A DNA stretch of 64,000 nt from an uncultured Alphaproteobacteria bacterium (GCA_947259105.1 CAMYKU010000013.1:1-64000), one strand, 5' to 3'; shown: positions 31,899-42,940, numbered from the stretch's first letter. A program made the numbers and translations. Notes: generated from the sequence alone by a model not told the origin.

Positions 31899-33013
31899 TC
31901 TGCCTCCCCGACGCGCCTCCTTGTCAGTGCCAGCAACATGCCCATGCCGAACGACATGGCCAGAAGCGACGATCCGCCATAGGACATGAACGGCAGCGTC
32001 ATTCCCTTGGTGGGGATCAGGTTGAGGGTTGAGCCCATGTTGATCAGCGCCTGCAGGCCGAACTGCACCAGCAGTCCGAAACCGGCCAGCGTGACGAAAA
32101 CATTGTGCTCGTTGAACAGGCGGTAGAAACCGCGCAGCACGATGAAGGCGAACAGGGTGACGATCGTCAGCGTCGCAACCAGCCCGAATTCCTCGGCCGC
32201 AGCGGCGAGGATGGTATCGGTGTGGATATCCGGGATACTGGCCTTGATAACGCCCTCGCCGGGCCCCTGGCCGGTATAACCGCCCGACATGAAGGCCTGC
32301 ATCGCACGCTCGACCTGATAGCTAGTGTCGGCGTTGGGGTCGATGAACCGGTCGATCCGCAGCGCCACGTGCGGGAAGGCGAAATAGGCGCCCACCATGC
32401 TGAGCCCGCCGAGGATCGCCGATCCGCCGATCCAGGCGATCGACAGGCCGGCCAGGAACCACTGGGCCAGCCATACGGCGGCCACGACACCGGCCTGTCC
32501 GATGTCGGGCTGGGCCAGCAGCAGGGCGATCACGCCGGTAAAGAGCAGTGTGCAGATCGCCGCGCCCGGAATCTCCCTGTTGAACGGCCGCGGCGCCAGA
32601 AGCCACGCGGTCAGCACAACGAAGGCCGGCTTCACGAATTCGGACGGCTGGATCGAAAAACCGCCGAAGTCGATCCACCGGGCCGCGCCCTTCACTTCCG
32701 CGCCGATCATGACCGTCATGGCCATCATCACGACCGCGGCCAGAAACACAGCCAGCGCCAGCCGCCGCACGTTCTTGAGCGACAGCGTCGAAACCGCCAG
32801 CATCGTGACCAGCGCCAGCGGCAGGAACATCGCATGCCGCACGACGAAGTATTGCGGATTCAGACCGAGTTTGACCGCGACCGACGGGCTCGCCGCCATG
32901 GTCATCATCATGCCGGCGGCAGCCAGCAGGAAAAGGGCCAGAAGGGTCCATTTGTCGACGGTCCACCACCAGCGGCCGACGACGGAATTATCGGTTCGGG
33001 ATAAAGCAGGCAT
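31895..33013 (-). CDS. ftsW: SEDS-family peptidoglycan glycosyltransferase FtsW
   Basis: A 372-residue polytopic protein with about ten membrane helices. It polymerises septal glycan together with FtsI. Signature stretches are GAARWIDFGGFSIQPSEFVK, the central YQVERAMQAFMSGGYTGQGPGEG, and NLIPTKGMTLPFMSYGGSSLLA. The start overlaps the murD stop by one base (TGATG). Confidence 0.96.
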   Translation of the reverse strand: MPALSRTDNSVVGRWWWTVDKWTLLALFLLAAAGMMMTMAASPSVAVKLGLNPQYFVVRHAMFLPLALVTMLAVSTLSLKNVRRLALAVFLAAVVMMAMTVMIGAEVKGAARWIDFGGFSIQPSEFVKPAFVVLTAWLLAPRPFNREIPGAAICTLLFTGVIALLLAQPDIGQAGVVAAVWLAQWFLAGLSIAWIGGSAILGGLSMVGAYFAFPHVALRIDRFIDPNADTSYQVERAMQAFMSGGYTGQGPGEGVIKASIPDIHTDTILAAAAEEFGLVATLTIVTLFAFIVLRGFYRLFNEHNVFVTLAGFGLLVQFGLQALINMGSTLNLIPTKGMTLPFMSYGGSSLLAMSFGMGMLLALTRRRVGEAE

Positions 33014-34455
33014 CAGGCAGTCTCTCCACGTTTAAAGTTACGTAGAGACCCCCGGGACATTTCTGCCACAAGCCTCTGAAACTCGATCCCGCGTTGTTCA
33101 AAATCGTTGAACTGATCGAAGGACGCGCAGGCAGGTGAAAGAAGCACGACCGCGCCGGCGATTCCCTCGCGCAAGGCAGCGTCCCGAGCATTCCGTACCG
33201 CGGTCCCAAGGTCGCCGCTTATTGTTGTTTCGACCCGGCCCCGCAGTTCCGCCGCGATCCGGTCCGCTGCCTCCCCTATCAAAAAGGCATGACGGACCCG
33301 CGACAGATACGGATCGAGAGCGGAAAGTTCGCTCTCCTTGGCACGGCCGCCGGCGATCCAGTAGATATCCTCGTAGCAGGCCAGCGCCCGTGCTGCAGCG
33401 TCGGCATTCGTTGCCTTGCTGTCATTAATATAACTTATTCCATCGATTTTAGCTATTCGCTGCTGCCTGTGCGGAAGCCCCGGAAAACTGCGGATTCCAT
33501 TGACTATCGTATGGGATTTGAGATTAATCCGCCCAAGGGGCGAGGAAATCGCAGCATAGGCGGCCGCGGCATTCTGGTGGTTGTGCACGCCCGGCAGCGT
33601 TTCGACATCCGTCAGGGACGCAATTTCAGCGTTCATCCCGGTTCTGTCGTCATAGAGCACGCTGTCGAGAACATAGACCCCACCGGGAACCCGGTGCCTG
33701 GACGAGATCCCGCAGACATCGATATCGCCGACCCGCGCCGCCGCCGTCGATCGCATCTCTTCATAGATCCGGCGCGACTCCTCATCGTCGACACCGACGA
33801 CGATCGTGGCCCGGTGCGGGCTGCCGGTGACGATTCCGCGCTTGGCGGCCACGTAGCCCCGCATTCCATCGTGGCGATCCAGGTGGTCCGGGCTGATGTT
33901 GATCAGCAAGGCGACGTCGAAGGCCCGGGACGGGGTCAGCTCGATCTGATACGACGACATCTCCAGAACGTAGAAGCCGTCGTCCTCCAGCATTTCGAAC
34001 TCACATACCGGCCTGCCGATATTTCCACCCACCTCGACGGTCTTGCCCGCCTGCTTCAGGATGTGCCCGATCAGGGCCGTCGTGGTCGATTTCCCGTTGG
34101 TTCCGGTGATGCCGACACAGGTTGCCGGCGAGCCGGCGCGAATCAGCAATTCGATATCGCCGATGATCTCGGCGCCTGCGTTTCGTGCCCTTGTGGCGGA
34201 GATATGCGGGGCGGGATGGGTGTGTGGAATTCCCGGGCTCAACACCAGCGTCTGCACGCCTTTCCAGCTCTCCGGCTGCGAGAGATCGGCGAGCGGAATC
34301 CCGACGTCCACCGCCGCCGCGCGGCCCGCCGCGCCGTCGTCCCATGCGCGCACCTCGGCCCCGCCCGCGGCAAGCGCGCGCGCCGCGGCCAGCCCCGAGC
34401 GGGCGAGGCCCATCACGGCGACCGGCTTTCCGGCGAAGAGGCTGAGGTCGATCAT
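33013..34455 (-). CDS. murD: UDP-N-acetylmuramoylalanine--D-glutamate ligase
   Basis: A 480-residue Mur ligase that adds D-Glu, the product of MurI. It shows VMGLARSGLAAARAL at the UDP-binding N-terminus, GITGTNGKSTTTALIGHIL for ATP, ISPDHLDRHDGM, and INDSKATNADAAARAL in the C-terminal domain. It follows mraY by 16 bp and overlaps ftsW. Confidence 0.97.
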   Translation of the reverse strand: MIDLSLFAGKPVAVMGLARSGLAAARALAAGGAEVRAWDDGAAGRAAAVDVGIPLADLSQPESWKGVQTLVLSPGIPHTHPAPHISATRARNAGAEIIGDIELLIRAGSPATCVGITGTNGKSTTTALIGHILKQAGKTVEVGGNIGRPVCEFEMLEDDGFYVLEMSSYQIELTPSRAFDVALLINISPDHLDRHDGMRGYVAAKRGIVTGSPHRATIVVGVDDEESRRIYEEMRSTAAARVGDIDVCGISSRHRVPGGVYVLDSVLYDDRTGMNAEIASLTDVETLPGVHNHQNAAAAYAAISSPLGRINLKSHTIVNGIRSFPGLPHRQQRIAKIDGISYINDSKATNADAAARALACYEDIYWIAGGRAKESELSALDPYLSRVRHAFLIGEAADRIAAELRGRVETTISGDLGTAVRNARDAALREGIAGAVVLLSPACASFDQFNDFEQRGIEFQRLVAEMSRGSLRNFKRGETA

Positions 34456-34471
34456 CGCGCGCAGTCCCTCC

Positions 34472-35557
34472 TCACCGCAGCTTCAGGGTGGCAAGGCCGA
34501 TCACCGCCAGGATGGCGGCGATGATCCAGAAGCGGATGACGATTGTCGGCTCGGACCATCCCTTCTTCTCGAAGTGATGGTGCAGCGGGGCCATGGCGAA
34601 GACGCGCTTGCCGGTCAGCTTGAAGGACACGACCTGGACGATGACCGAAACGGTCTCCAGCACGAACAGCCCGCCGATGATCGCCAGCACCAGCTCGTGC
34701 TTGGTCACGATGCTGATCGCGCCCAGCGCGCCACCCACGGCGAGCGAACCGGTATCGCCCATGAACACCATGGCCGGCGGCGCGTTGTACCACAGGAAAC
34801 CGAGGCTCGCCCCGACCAGCGCGCCGCAGAACACGGCGAGCTCGCCGGTGCCCGGCACGAAGATGATCTGCAGGTAATTGGAGAACACCGCGTGGCCAAC
34901 GAGATAGGTGATCAAGCCGAAACAGCCGGCGGCGATCATCACCGGCACGATGGCCAGACCGTCCAGACCGTCCGTCAGGTTCACCGCGTTCGACGCTCCG
35001 ACCATGACGAAGACGGTAAAGGGCACGAACAGGAACCCCAGCGGTATCAGCACATTCTTGAAGAACGGCACGGCAAGGCCCGTGGCCAGCGCCGGATCGG
35101 CGATTCGCATGGCGAACCAGCCGGCAAGGCCGGCGATCAGGATTTCCCAGATCAGCTTGACCTTGCCCGGCAGCCCTTTCGAATTGCGTTTCGAGAGCTT
35201 CAGATAATCGTCCGCGAAGCCGACGGCGCCGAAGCCGATGGTGACCAGCAACACGATCCAGACATAGGCGTTCCGCAGGTCTGCCCACAACAGGGTGCTC
35301 AGGGTCAGCGCCAGCAGGATCAGGAAGCCGCCCATGGTTGGCGTGCCGGCCTTGGTCAGGTGCGTTTCCGGCCCGTCGGTGCGGATCGGCTGGCCCGCGC
35401 CCTGTTGCGACTTGAGCCAGTTGATGACGGTGGGCCCGAGCAGGAAGCTCAGGAACAGCGCCGTCATCATGGCGGCGCCGGTCCTGGATGTCAGATACCG
35501 GAACACGTTGAGAACCTGGAAATCGTCGGCGAAGGGCGCAAGAAGATTGAAAAGCAT
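34472..35557 (-). CDS. mraY: Phospho-N-acetylmuramoyl-pentapeptide-transferase
   Basis: A 361-residue membrane enzyme with about ten helices that makes lipid I from UDP-MurNAc-pentapeptide and undecaprenyl phosphate. Characteristic motifs are TPTMGG near residue 70, [35 protein letters not shown] and [11 protein letters not shown]. It lies 11 bp after murF. Confidence 0.97.
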   Translation of the reverse strand: MLFNLLAPFADDFQVLNVFRYLTSRTGAAMMTALFLSFLLGPTVINWLKSQQGAGQPIRTDGPETHLTKAGTPTMGGFLILLALTLSTLLWADLRNAYVWIVLLVTIGFGAVGFADDYLKLSKRNSKGLPGKVKLIWEILIAGLAGWFAMRIADPALATGLAVPFFKNVLIPLGFLFVPFTVFVMVGASNAVNLTDGLDGLAIVPVMIAAGCFGLITYLVGHAVFSNYLQIIFVPGTGELAVFCGALVGASLGFLWYNAPPAMVFMGDTGSLAVGGALGAISIVTKHELVLAIIGGLFVLETVSVIVQVVSFKLTGKRVFAMAPLHHHFEKKGWSEPTIVIRFWIIAAILAVIGLATLKLR

Positions 35558-35568
35558 GTCGTGTACCC

Positions 35569-37020
35569 CTAACCCCGGCCGCTCGCGGCGCGCCGGATTT
35601 CGCCGCCATTGCCGTTCTCGCTGTTCAGGGCGAGCAGCGCGTCCACGACGGGCGCCATGCGGCTGCCAAGCGACCCCTTGACGGTAACGATGTCACCCGG
35701 ACGCACGGCCTTTGCCACCGGTCCGAGCAGGCCATCGCTCGCCGCGGCATGCAGGCCCTGCATTCGCCTCGGCAGGACTTCGATCAGCCGCGCCATGTCG
35801 GGACCGGAGGCATAGACGAGATCCACGCCCAGCCTCTGCAGGTCGGCCGCCAGACCCGCATGAAGCGCGCCGCTATCGCCGCCCAGCTCCAGCATGTCGC
35901 CCAGAACCGCGATCCGCCGGCCGCCGGGCCCCGGTTCCATGGCGCCCAGCACCGCGAATGCCGCCCGCATGGAGGCCGGGCTGGCGTTGTAGCTCTCGTC
36001 GATCACGGTAAACGATCCGCCGCCGGGCAGGACCACCTGATGCTGCGTGCCGCGTCCCTTGGGCGCGCGGATGCCGGCAAGCGATTCGGCCGCCTCGTCG
36101 ACATCCGCGCCGAGCAGCGAGGCCATGCCGAGGACGGTAACGCCGATCATCGCCCAGTGCCGGCCGGGCGCGCCGGTGCGGAATGAAAACCGCCGGCCTT
36201 CGATATCGGCCTCGACCCGGTTGCCGCCATCGTCGATACGCCAGTCGATCAGACGGTAATCGACGCCCTCGCATTCCCCGAAAGACACGATGCGGCCGAC
36301 GCCCGTGTCGAGCGCATGTTGCCGGAGCCGGTCGAAATGCCGGTTGTCGGCGTTCAACACGGCGGAACCGCCGGCGTTCAGACCGGCAAATATCTCGGCC
36401 TTGGCGTCGGCGATCGCCTCCTCGGACGCGAAGAACTCCAGATGCACCGATTCGACCGTCGTGATGATCGCGACGTCCGGGCTCAGCAGCCGGGAAAGCG
36501 GCGTCAGTTCGCCGGGGTGATTCATGCCGAGCTCGAAAACGCCGTATACGGAATCTCCGGGCATCCGGGCCAGCGACAGCGGCAGTCCCCACTGATTGTT
36601 CAGATTTCCGCGGGTCGCGGCGGTTCGGCCCTGGGCCGACAGGACATGGGCCAGCGCGTCCTTGGTGCTGGTCTTGCCGACGCTGCCGGTCACCGCGGCG
36701 ATGCGGGCGGCGCCGCGCTTGCGCGCCATGCGGGCCAGCGCGTTGAGCCCTTCCATCGTGTCCTCGACGATAAGCAGCGACAGGTCGGTCTCGGTCTGCG
36801 CGCCGGCCCAGTCACTGTCGACCATGGCGGCGACCGCGCCTCTCGAAAGCGCCTCTCCGGCGTAACAGTGGCCGTCCGTGTGCGGCCCGCGTATGGCGAT
36901 GAACAGGTCGCCGGGGTCGACCGTGCGGCTGTCGATCGAAACGCCGGTTGCTGTCCAGTCGCCGGTCGTCGTGCCGTCCACCGCGGCGGCGGCCTCTGCG
37001 GAGTTCCAGAGCGCGGTCAC
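35569..37020 (-). CDS. murF: UDP-N-acetylmuramoyl-tripeptide--D-alanyl-D-alanine ligase
   Basis: A 483-residue Mur ligase that attaches the D-Ala-D-Ala made by Ddl. It has [19 protein letters not shown] at the substrate-binding N-terminus, [19 protein letters not shown] for [19 protein letters not shown], and [15 protein letters not shown] in the C-terminal domain. The GTG start overlaps the murE stop (GTGA). Confidence 0.97.
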   Translation of the reverse strand: MTALWNSAEAAAAVDGTTTGDWTATGVSIDSRTVDPGDLFIAIRGPHTDGHCYAGEALSRGAVAAMVDSDWAGAQTETDLSLLIVEDTMEGLNALARMARKRGAARIAAVTGSVGKTSTKDALAHVLSAQGRTAATRGNLNNQWGLPLSLARMPGDSVYGVFELGMNHPGELTPLSRLLSPDVAIITTVESVHLEFFASEEAIADAKAEIFAGLNAGGSAVLNADNRHFDRLRQHALDTGVGRIVSFGECEGVDYRLIDWRIDDGGNRVEADIEGRRFSFRTGAPGRHWAMIGVTVLGMASLLGADVDEAAESLAGIRAPKGRGTQHQVVLPGGGSFTVIDESYNASPASMRAAFAVLGAMEPGPGGRRIAVLGDMLELGGDSGALHAGLAADLQRLGVDLVYASGPDMARLIEVLPRRMQGLHAAASDGLLGPVAKAVRPGDIVTVKGSLGSRMAPVVDALLALNSENGNGGEIRRAASGRG

Positions 37021-38516
37021 GATACACCGTCCCCGCGGGCGCGCACCGCGTCGCGCACCGCGTCGAACTCGTTGAACGGCAGGGTCTTCCCGCCGACGAT
37101 CTGGCCGGTCTCGTGGCCCTTGCCGGCGACCACCAGGATATCGCCCAGTCCCAGCGCGGCGACGCCGGCGCGAATTGCCTCGGCCCGGTCGCCGATTTCT
37201 TGCGCCCCCGGACAGCCCGTCATGACCTGGCGCCTGATTTCCGTGGCATCCTCGCTGCGCGGATTGTCGTCGGTGACGATGACGTCGTCCGCGAACCGCG
37301 CGGCGATCTCGCCCATCACCGAGCGCTTGCCCGCGTCGCGGTCGCCGCCGCAGCCGAACACCACGGAAAGCCTGCCGGCCACGAAGGGGCGCAACGCGGT
37401 CAGGACGGTGCGCAGCGCGTCCGGCGTATGGGCGAAATCGACGATCGCCGCGCCGCCGTTCGCAAGGCGCGCCGCGACTTCCATTCGGCCCGGCACCGGC
37501 TGCAGGCCCGGCAGGGCGGTTGCCGCGGATTCGGGGTCGGCGCCGCAGCCGACGGCGAGCGCCAGCGCACAGAGCGCATTCAGCAACTGGAACCGGCCGG
37601 GCAGCGGAAATTCGGTCTCGATGGTCCGGCCGCCGACCGACAGGGTCAACTGCCAGCCGGTACCGGCGATCTCGGCTTTCGGGCAGTGGATATCGCCCGC
37701 CTCGATGCCGTAGGTCGTGAATTTCTGCCGGCGCCGCACGGCGATCGCGGCCACCCGCTCCTGATCGACCTCCTCATGGCAGGCGACCGCGGCGCCGCCT
37801 TCCGGCAGCAGGTCTTCGAACAGGCGGAGCTTGGCGGTGCGGTACGCCTCCACCCCGCCGTGATAATCCAGATGATCGCGCGAAATATTGGTCAGCGCCG
37901 CGGCGGACAGGCGCACGCCGTCGAGCCGGTACTGGTCCAGCCCGTGGCTCGACGCTTCGAGCGCCAGATGGTCGATGCCGTGGCCGGCCAGCCCCGCCAG
38001 CGTCTTGTGCAGCGCCAGCGGATCGGCCGTGGTCAGCGCCGGGCCGCTGTCCAGCGCCGCGATGCCGGACGACACCCCCAGCGTCCCCATGCTGGCGGCG
38101 TTCTCGCCGAGATGCTGCCAGATCTGGCGCAGGAAGGTGGCGACCGAGGTCTTGCCGTTGGTGCCGGTTACCGCCGCGACCGTCTCCGGCTGCGCGCCGT
38201 GGAACACCGCCGCCATGAGGGCAAGGCGGCGCCTCGGATTGTCGTCGGCGATCAGCACCGCGGGAATGACCGCATCCGGCCGAACGTCGGCCGGCGCCAG
38301 CACCGCCGACGCACCCGCCGCCACCGCCTGGGGAATGAAGCTGCGACCGTCATGGACCACGCCGGGCAGCGCCGCGAAGAGCGTGCCCGGTTGCACCGCC
38401 CGGCTGTCGGCGGCGAGTGCCGCGATGTCCGGCCCGCCGTCCAGATCCGGCGGGATACCGCCGGCGGCCTGTGCGGCCCGGTATGCCGATTCGCCGATCA
38501 GTTCAATAAGACGCAA
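37017..38516 (-). CDS. murE: UDP-N-acetylmuramoylalanyl-D-glutamate--2,6-diaminopimelate ligase
   Basis: A 499-residue Mur ligase. AVTGTNGKTSVATFLRQI is the ATP loop, and TDDNPRSED contains the DNPR motif that marks meso-diaminopimelate rather than lysine as substrate, so the peptidoglycan is of DAP type. The start is a TTG at 38516 with GGAGG 9 nt upstream, overlapping ftsI by 14 bp. The next ATG would remove conserved N-terminal residues. Confidence 0.95.
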   Translation of the reverse strand: MRLIELIGESAYRAAQAAGGIPPDLDGGPDIAALAADSRAVQPGTLFAALPGVVHDGRSFIPQAVAAGASAVLAPADVRPDAVIPAVLIADDNPRRRLALMAAVFHGAQPETVAAVTGTNGKTSVATFLRQIWQHLGENAASMGTLGVSSGIAALDSGPALTTADPLALHKTLAGLAGHGIDHLALEASSHGLDQYRLDGVRLSAAALTNISRDHLDYHGGVEAYRTAKLRLFEDLLPEGGAAVACHEEVDQERVAAIAVRRRQKFTTYGIEAGDIHCPKAEIAGTGWQLTLSVGGRTIETEFPLPGRFQLLNALCALALAVGCGADPESAATALPGLQPVPGRMEVAARLANGGAAIVDFAHTPDALRTVLTALRPFVAGRLSVVFGCGGDRDAGKRSVMGEIAARFADDVIVTDDNPRSEDATEIRRQVMTGCPGAQEIGDRAEAIRAGVAALGLGDILVVAGKGHETGQIVGGKTLPFNEFDAVRDAVRARGDGVS

Positions 38517-40266
38517 GCTCGCGTCCCTCCGAAGTTATATCCAGTTGCAGCTTTCGCAACTCGGGTGCGTCCGCCATTGTCGGGGCGATGCCCAGCATCG
38601 GCGCCATGCGCCCGATCACCTTGCGGACGACGGGAGCCGCGACCCAGCCGCCGGTCGCATTGCCGTTGGTGCTCTCGTCGCCCTGCGGTTCGTCCAGCAT
38701 CGCCAGCACCACATAGCGCGGCTGCGTAATCGGGAAGACGGCGACGAACGACGACAGCAGCGATTTGCCGACATAGCCCTTTCGCCCCGGCTTTTCCGCG
38801 GTGCCGGTCTTGCCGCCGACCGGATAGCCGGGAACTTCCGCGTTCCGGCCGGTGCCGTTCAGGACCGTCAGCCGCATCAGTTTGCGAAGCTGCAGCGACG
38901 TTGATTCCGAGAACACGCGCTGGCCGGCCGTACCCGTGACCCCTCGCGGCGCCCGGATGAGCGTCGGTTCATGGACGATGCCGCCATTGGCCACCGCCGC
39001 AACCCCCGAGGCGAGATGCAGCGGGCTGACCGCCAGCCCGTGGCCGAACCCGATGGTCATTGTGTTCACCGCCCGCCAGGGCGAGGGGACGATCGGCCGC
39101 CCGGTCTCGGGGATCTCCAGGGGCAGCGGGTCCAGCATGCCCAGCCGCCGCAGATAATCCTGCTGGCGCTTGCCGCCGATGTCCTGCGCGATCAGCGCCG
39201 CCCCGATATTCGAGGAATATATGAAGACTTCCGGCAGCGACAACCAGCGCCGCTTCGCGTGGTAGTCGCGAATGGTAAACTGCGCGACCTTCAGCGGCCG
39301 CCTCGCGTCGTAGCGCCCGCTCATATTGGCGACGCCGGAGTCCAGCGCCATTGCCGCGGTGAACACCTTGAAGGTGGATCCGAGCTCGTAGACGCCCAGG
39401 GTCGCACGGTTGAATCGCGCCGCGTCGCGCGCCTTGCCGGGATGGTTGGGGTCGAAATCGGGCAGCGAGACAAGCGCGACGACCTCGCCGTTGCTGGTGT
39501 CCAGAACCACGCCGGCAGCGGCCTTCGCCTTGAATTCCAGCATGGCGCTGCGCAGTTCCTCGCGCATGATATGCTGCACCCGCAGATCGATGGTCAGCCG
39601 CAGCGCCGCATCCGCTCCGTCCAGCGTCCCGTCGAACCGCTTTTCCAGCCCCGCGATGCCGGTGTTGTCGCTGTCGACATATCCCAGCAGATGCGAGAGC
39701 AGCGGTCCGTGCGGGTAGACCCGGCTGTATTCCGGGATGAAGTCGATGCCGGGAATTCCGAGGGCGGTCACTTCCAGCTGCTCGCGCGGCGTCAGGTTGC
39801 GCCGCAGCCAGACGAAGGTGCGACCGGACCGGAGCTTCTTGAGGGTCTTGTCGTAGTCCAGGTCCGGCAGGACCGTGACCAGGCCCAGCGCGGCCTCTTG
39901 CGGATCGAGCAGGCGGCGCGCGTTGGCGTAGAGTGACGCCGTGGGCAGGTCGGTCGCCAGGACCTCGCCGTTGCGGTCGACGATGTCCGCGCGCGGCTTG
40001 AGCGGCTTGTCGGCGGTGCGGTGGGCGACCGGACTGTGCTGGTCCGATTCGCCGAGTATCGCGAACTGGGTCAGCCGCCCGCCGACCATGGCGAACGCAA
40101 GCATCATGAAGAGTCCGGCGACGAGCATGCGCGCCCGGCCCGTCTCGAGCGCCTTGCGGACGTCCTCGTCCAGCCGCGGCGGCATATAGGGGCCGAACGC
40201 ACGTCCCCTGCGCCGCCGCAGACCCGATGCACCGGCGATACGATCGGCATGCCAGCGTTCGCTCAT
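38503..40266 (-). CDS. ftsI: Septal peptidoglycan transpeptidase FtsI (PBP3)
   Basis: A 587-residue class B penicillin-binding protein. It has a short Arg-rich cytoplasmic tail, one membrane helix (about residues 47-68), a PBP dimerisation domain, then the transpeptidase with all three motifs: STFK (Ser297 nucleophile), SSN (351-353) and KTGT (486-489). The ATG at 40266 overlaps the ftsL stop (ATGA). The upstream continuation of this frame lies inside ftsL and is not real. It works with FtsW. Confidence 0.97.
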   Translation of the reverse strand: MSERWHADRIAGASGLRRRRGRAFGPYMPPRLDEDVRKALETGRARMLVAGLFMMLAFAMVGGRLTQFAILGESDQHSPVAHRTADKPLKPRADIVDRNGEVLATDLPTASLYANARRLLDPQEAALGLVTVLPDLDYDKTLKKLRSGRTFVWLRRNLTPREQLEVTALGIPGIDFIPEYSRVYPHGPLLSHLLGYVDSDNTGIAGLEKRFDGTLDGADAALRLTIDLRVQHIMREELRSAMLEFKAKAAAGVVLDTSNGEVVALVSLPDFDPNHPGKARDAARFNRATLGVYELGSTFKVFTAAMALDSGVANMSGRYDARRPLKVAQFTIRDYHAKRRWLSLPEVFIYSSNIGAALIAQDIGGKRQQDYLRRLGMLDPLPLEIPETGRPIVPSPWRAVNTMTIGFGHGLAVSPLHLASGVAAVANGGIVHEPTLIRAPRGVTGTAGQRVFSESTSLQLRKLMRLTVLNGTGRNAEVPGYPVGGKTGTAEKPGRKGYVGKSLLSSFVAVFPITQPRYVVLAMLDEPQGDESTNGNATGGWVAAPVVRKVIGRMAPMLGIAPTMADAPELRKLQLDITSEGRELASY

Positions 40267-40613
40267 TGGATGATCCTCGTCGAGGCCGGCGTTGCCAGAT
40301 CTTCGGGATTCAGGACGTCCAGCACGTCGGGCAGCGGCTGGTATGGAATGTCCCCGGCGGTTCCGATCTGGCTTGCGGACAGGCTGCGCATGCGCGGCAG
40401 GTATCTCTGGGAAAGCTCCTCGATCCGTGCCGGCCGTGCGAGATAGGCCCATTCGGCCTCGAGCCCGTGGGCCGCCGCACGCTCGTTGCGGATTTCCATC
40501 TCCAGTGCGGCCAACTCCGATTCCATGCGCTCGACCTCATAGGCGATGCCGTAGAGCGCGGCCCCGGTGATGCCGGCCCCAACCACCCAGACCGTGAGGA
40601 TCAGGATCTTCAT
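40263..40613 (-). CDS. ftsL: Cell division protein FtsL
   Basis: A 116-residue bitopic protein: an N-terminal membrane helix ([21 protein letters not shown]), then a coiled-coil-prone stretch ([21 protein letters not shown]) and the conserved [17 protein letters not shown]. Sequence conservation of FtsL is low, but position between rsmH and ftsI, size and topology are decisive. Both ends are ATGA overlaps with its neighbours. Much longer frames containing it are translations of rsmH in the wrong frame. Confidence 0.93.
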   Translation of the reverse strand: MKILILTVWVVGAGITGAALYGIAYEVERMESELAALEMEIRNERAAAHGLEAEWAYLARPARIEELSQRYLPRMRSLSASQIGTAGDIPYQPLPDVLDVLNPEDLATPASTRIIQ

Positions 40614-41593
40614 GCGGCGCGCTCCTCCGGCCACGCCGGTGCACCGGTCCGCTCGGCCGCCCGCAGCCGGGCCGAGCGGGCCCGCGGGTTGGACGCCACT
40701 TCCTCTTTCGAAGGCTTGATGGTGCCGCCCTTGATGAGCGAAAAGGTCGGCGCGCGGCCTTCCTCCTGCGTCGCGGGGAGGTGTCGCGACGTGCGGGGGG
40801 CGGCTCCGGATCGAGCCCGGAGGAAGGCCTTGACGCGCCTGTCTTCGAGGGAATGGAAAGCGACCACCGCGAGGCGGCCGCCGGGTGCAAGCAGGGTTTC
40901 GGCTGCAACCAGCGCACGGTCCAGCTCTCCCAGCTCGTCGTTGACGTAAATGCGCAGCGCCTGGAACGTCCGGGTCGCGGGATCGATGCCGTCGCGCGAC
41001 CGCGGCACCACCCGCCGCACGATCCCGGCCAGCGCCAGCGTGCCGGTGATCGGCTCTTCCCTTCGCGCCTTGACGATGGCGTGCGCAACGCGCCGGGAAT
41101 GCCGCTCCTCGCCGAGCTGGAAGATGATGTCGGCCAGTTCCTTTTCGGCCAGGCTGTTCACGGCATCGGCCGCGGTCGGCCCGTCGGCGCCCATGCGCAT
41201 GTCCAAAGGCCCGTCCGCGCGGAACGAAAACCCCCGCCCAGCCTCGTCCAGCTGCGGCGAAGAGACGCCGAGATCGAGCGCGACGCCGTCGACCAGCGTC
41301 ACGTTGCGGTCGCGCAGCAGCGCCACCAGCTCGCCGAACCGGCCATGCACCAGCCGGAGCCGCCCCGGGTAGGCCGCCGCCAGATCCTCGCCGCGGCGGA
41401 TCGCATCCGGGTCCCGGTCGATGGCCCAGACGATGCAATCCGCCGCTTCGAGAATCGCCCGGCTGTAGCCGCCGGCGCCGAACGTACCGTCAACATAAAC
41501 CCCGCCATCGCGGGGGGACAGCACGGCCAGCACCTCGGTCAGCATCACCGGGCGGTGGGCAACGTGTTCGGTCATCTTGCGGCCCGCACTCAT
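40610..41593 (-). CDS. rsmH: 16S rRNA m4C1402 methyltransferase
   Basis: A 327-residue SAM-dependent enzyme that N4-methylates C1402 in the ribosomal P site. It shows [28 protein letters not shown] (SAM motif I), [22 protein letters not shown] and [17 protein letters not shown]. The ATG at 41593 overlaps the mraZ stop; an ATG six codons later ([12 protein letters not shown]) is closer to the family's usual start and may be used. Confidence 0.96.
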   Translation of the reverse strand: MSAGRKMTEHVAHRPVMLTEVLAVLSPRDGGVYVDGTFGAGGYSRAILEAADCIVWAIDRDPDAIRRGEDLAAAYPGRLRLVHGRFGELVALLRDRNVTLVDGVALDLGVSSPQLDEAGRGFSFRADGPLDMRMGADGPTAADAVNSLAEKELADIIFQLGEERHSRRVAHAIVKARREEPITGTLALAGIVRRVVPRSRDGIDPATRTFQALRIYVNDELGELDRALVAAETLLAPGGRLAVVAFHSLEDRRVKAFLRARSGAAPRTSRHLPATQEEGRAPTFSLIKGGTIKPSKEEVASNPRARSARLRAAERTGAPAWPEERAA

Positions 41594-42060
41594 GAGTCGC
41601 TCTCCGGCGGCCGGAGTTTCAGGGTGCGTCCCCGGGCGCGGGCGCGGGTCGCCGCCGCATGTTCGCCATAGGCGTCCGGGTGCCAGATCTGGAACCGGCG
41701 GCCCCGTCCAACGAAGGTTGCACGTTCTTCGATACCGGCGAACGCGGTGTGTTCGGCGGGGATCATGATCCGCCCCTCGCCGTCGAGTGACAGCGGCCGC
41801 GCATCGGCCAGAATGACGCCGCCGAGATCCTCTTCCTCGTCGGAAAACATATCGAACGCTTCCAGGCTGTCGGCGAGCCGGTCCATGAAGGCCTGGTCGC
41901 AGGCCTCGAGCGCCGGCAGGGCGGGGGACCGGTAGACGTAGACGAGGCGCGCGTCGCCGTCCGGCAACTGGGAACGGAAGATCGAGGGCAGGGACACACG
42001 CCCCTTGCGGTCGACCTTGTTCTCGTATGTACCGGTGAACAGCGCCATCTCTCTCGCCAC
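41590..42060 (-). CDS. mraZ: Transcriptional regulator MraZ
   Basis: A 156-residue protein with two AbrB-like repeats: [20 protein letters not shown] near the start and [22 protein letters not shown] in the middle. MraZ binds direct repeats in its own promoter and represses the dcw genes in characterised species. The GTG at 42060 is taken as start; an ATG four codons later (42048) matches the family better but has a poorly spaced ribosome-binding site. It is the first gene of the cluster, with operator repeats about 105-150 bp upstream. Confidence 0.95.
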   Translation of the reverse strand: MAREMALFTGTYENKVDRKGRVSLPSIFRSQLPDGDARLVYVYRSPALPALEACDQAFMDRLADSLEAFDMFSDEEEDLGGVILADARPLSLDGEGRIMIPAEHTAFAGIEERATFVGRGRRFQIWHPDAYGEHAAATRARARGRTLKLRPPESDS

Positions 42061-42164
42061 GCGTCATCCGCATTGTTGGTCCGCTTGCCTTCGCGCCCCC
42101 GCTGCGGCATCCGGTGAAACGAGTCAGCCAGTCTTTCGGCTTTCATGGCACACCATGCCAAACG

Positions 42165-42210
42165 TGGGATGTTATGGGATATCATGGGATATTACCGTAC
42201 GTCAATGGGA
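42165..42210. promoter_or_regulatory. MraZ-box repeats and probable mraZ promoter
   Basis: TGGGA occurs on the plus strand at 42165, 42175 and 42185, each separated by 5 nt (10-bp period), with a fourth at 42206. This is the direct-repeat pattern (TGGGN with 5-nt spacers) known for MraZ operators. Read towards mraZ, a TTGACG (42205-42200) and a weak TATCCC (42181-42176) with 18-nt spacing overlap the repeats, so binding would block initiation. Orientation relative to the gene is complement-strand. Confidence 0.8.
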
Positions 42211-42532
42211 TTTCATAGTAATTCGATGGTAATTCAGTGTGATATTTGTTCCCTTCAAAGAACTTCTTTTGGTGTTTCCACAGGATCGTCACACAAGACG
42301 TTGAGAGCACAGTCGCGTTATTAATCCTTTATAAATGATTTGTTCCTTTTGTGTTCTTTTTATGTTCTACGTGAAAAAATTGGGATTTCTTGGGACGAAC
42401 GGCAACGATTGTGGCCGGACGATGAAGAATCGGGCGACCGCGGGTGCCGGCCAACGCCACTGGCGCCGGATCGAAGATCCGCCGCCTGATCCCGCGGCCA
42501 TCCCGCTGGCCGGCGTCGAGTGGAAAGAATGC
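42211..42532. other. AT-rich gap between mraZ control region and rnpB
   Basis: About 320 bp, markedly AT-rich between 42210 and 42400, unlike the surrounding sequence. It probably carries additional mraZ promoter elements. Nothing coding is supported. The part next to rnpB (42440-42532) has small hairpins (for example GGCCA at 42496 pairing with TGGCC at 42507) but no T-tract terminator. Confidence 0.5.
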
Positions 42533-42940
<408 letters not shown>

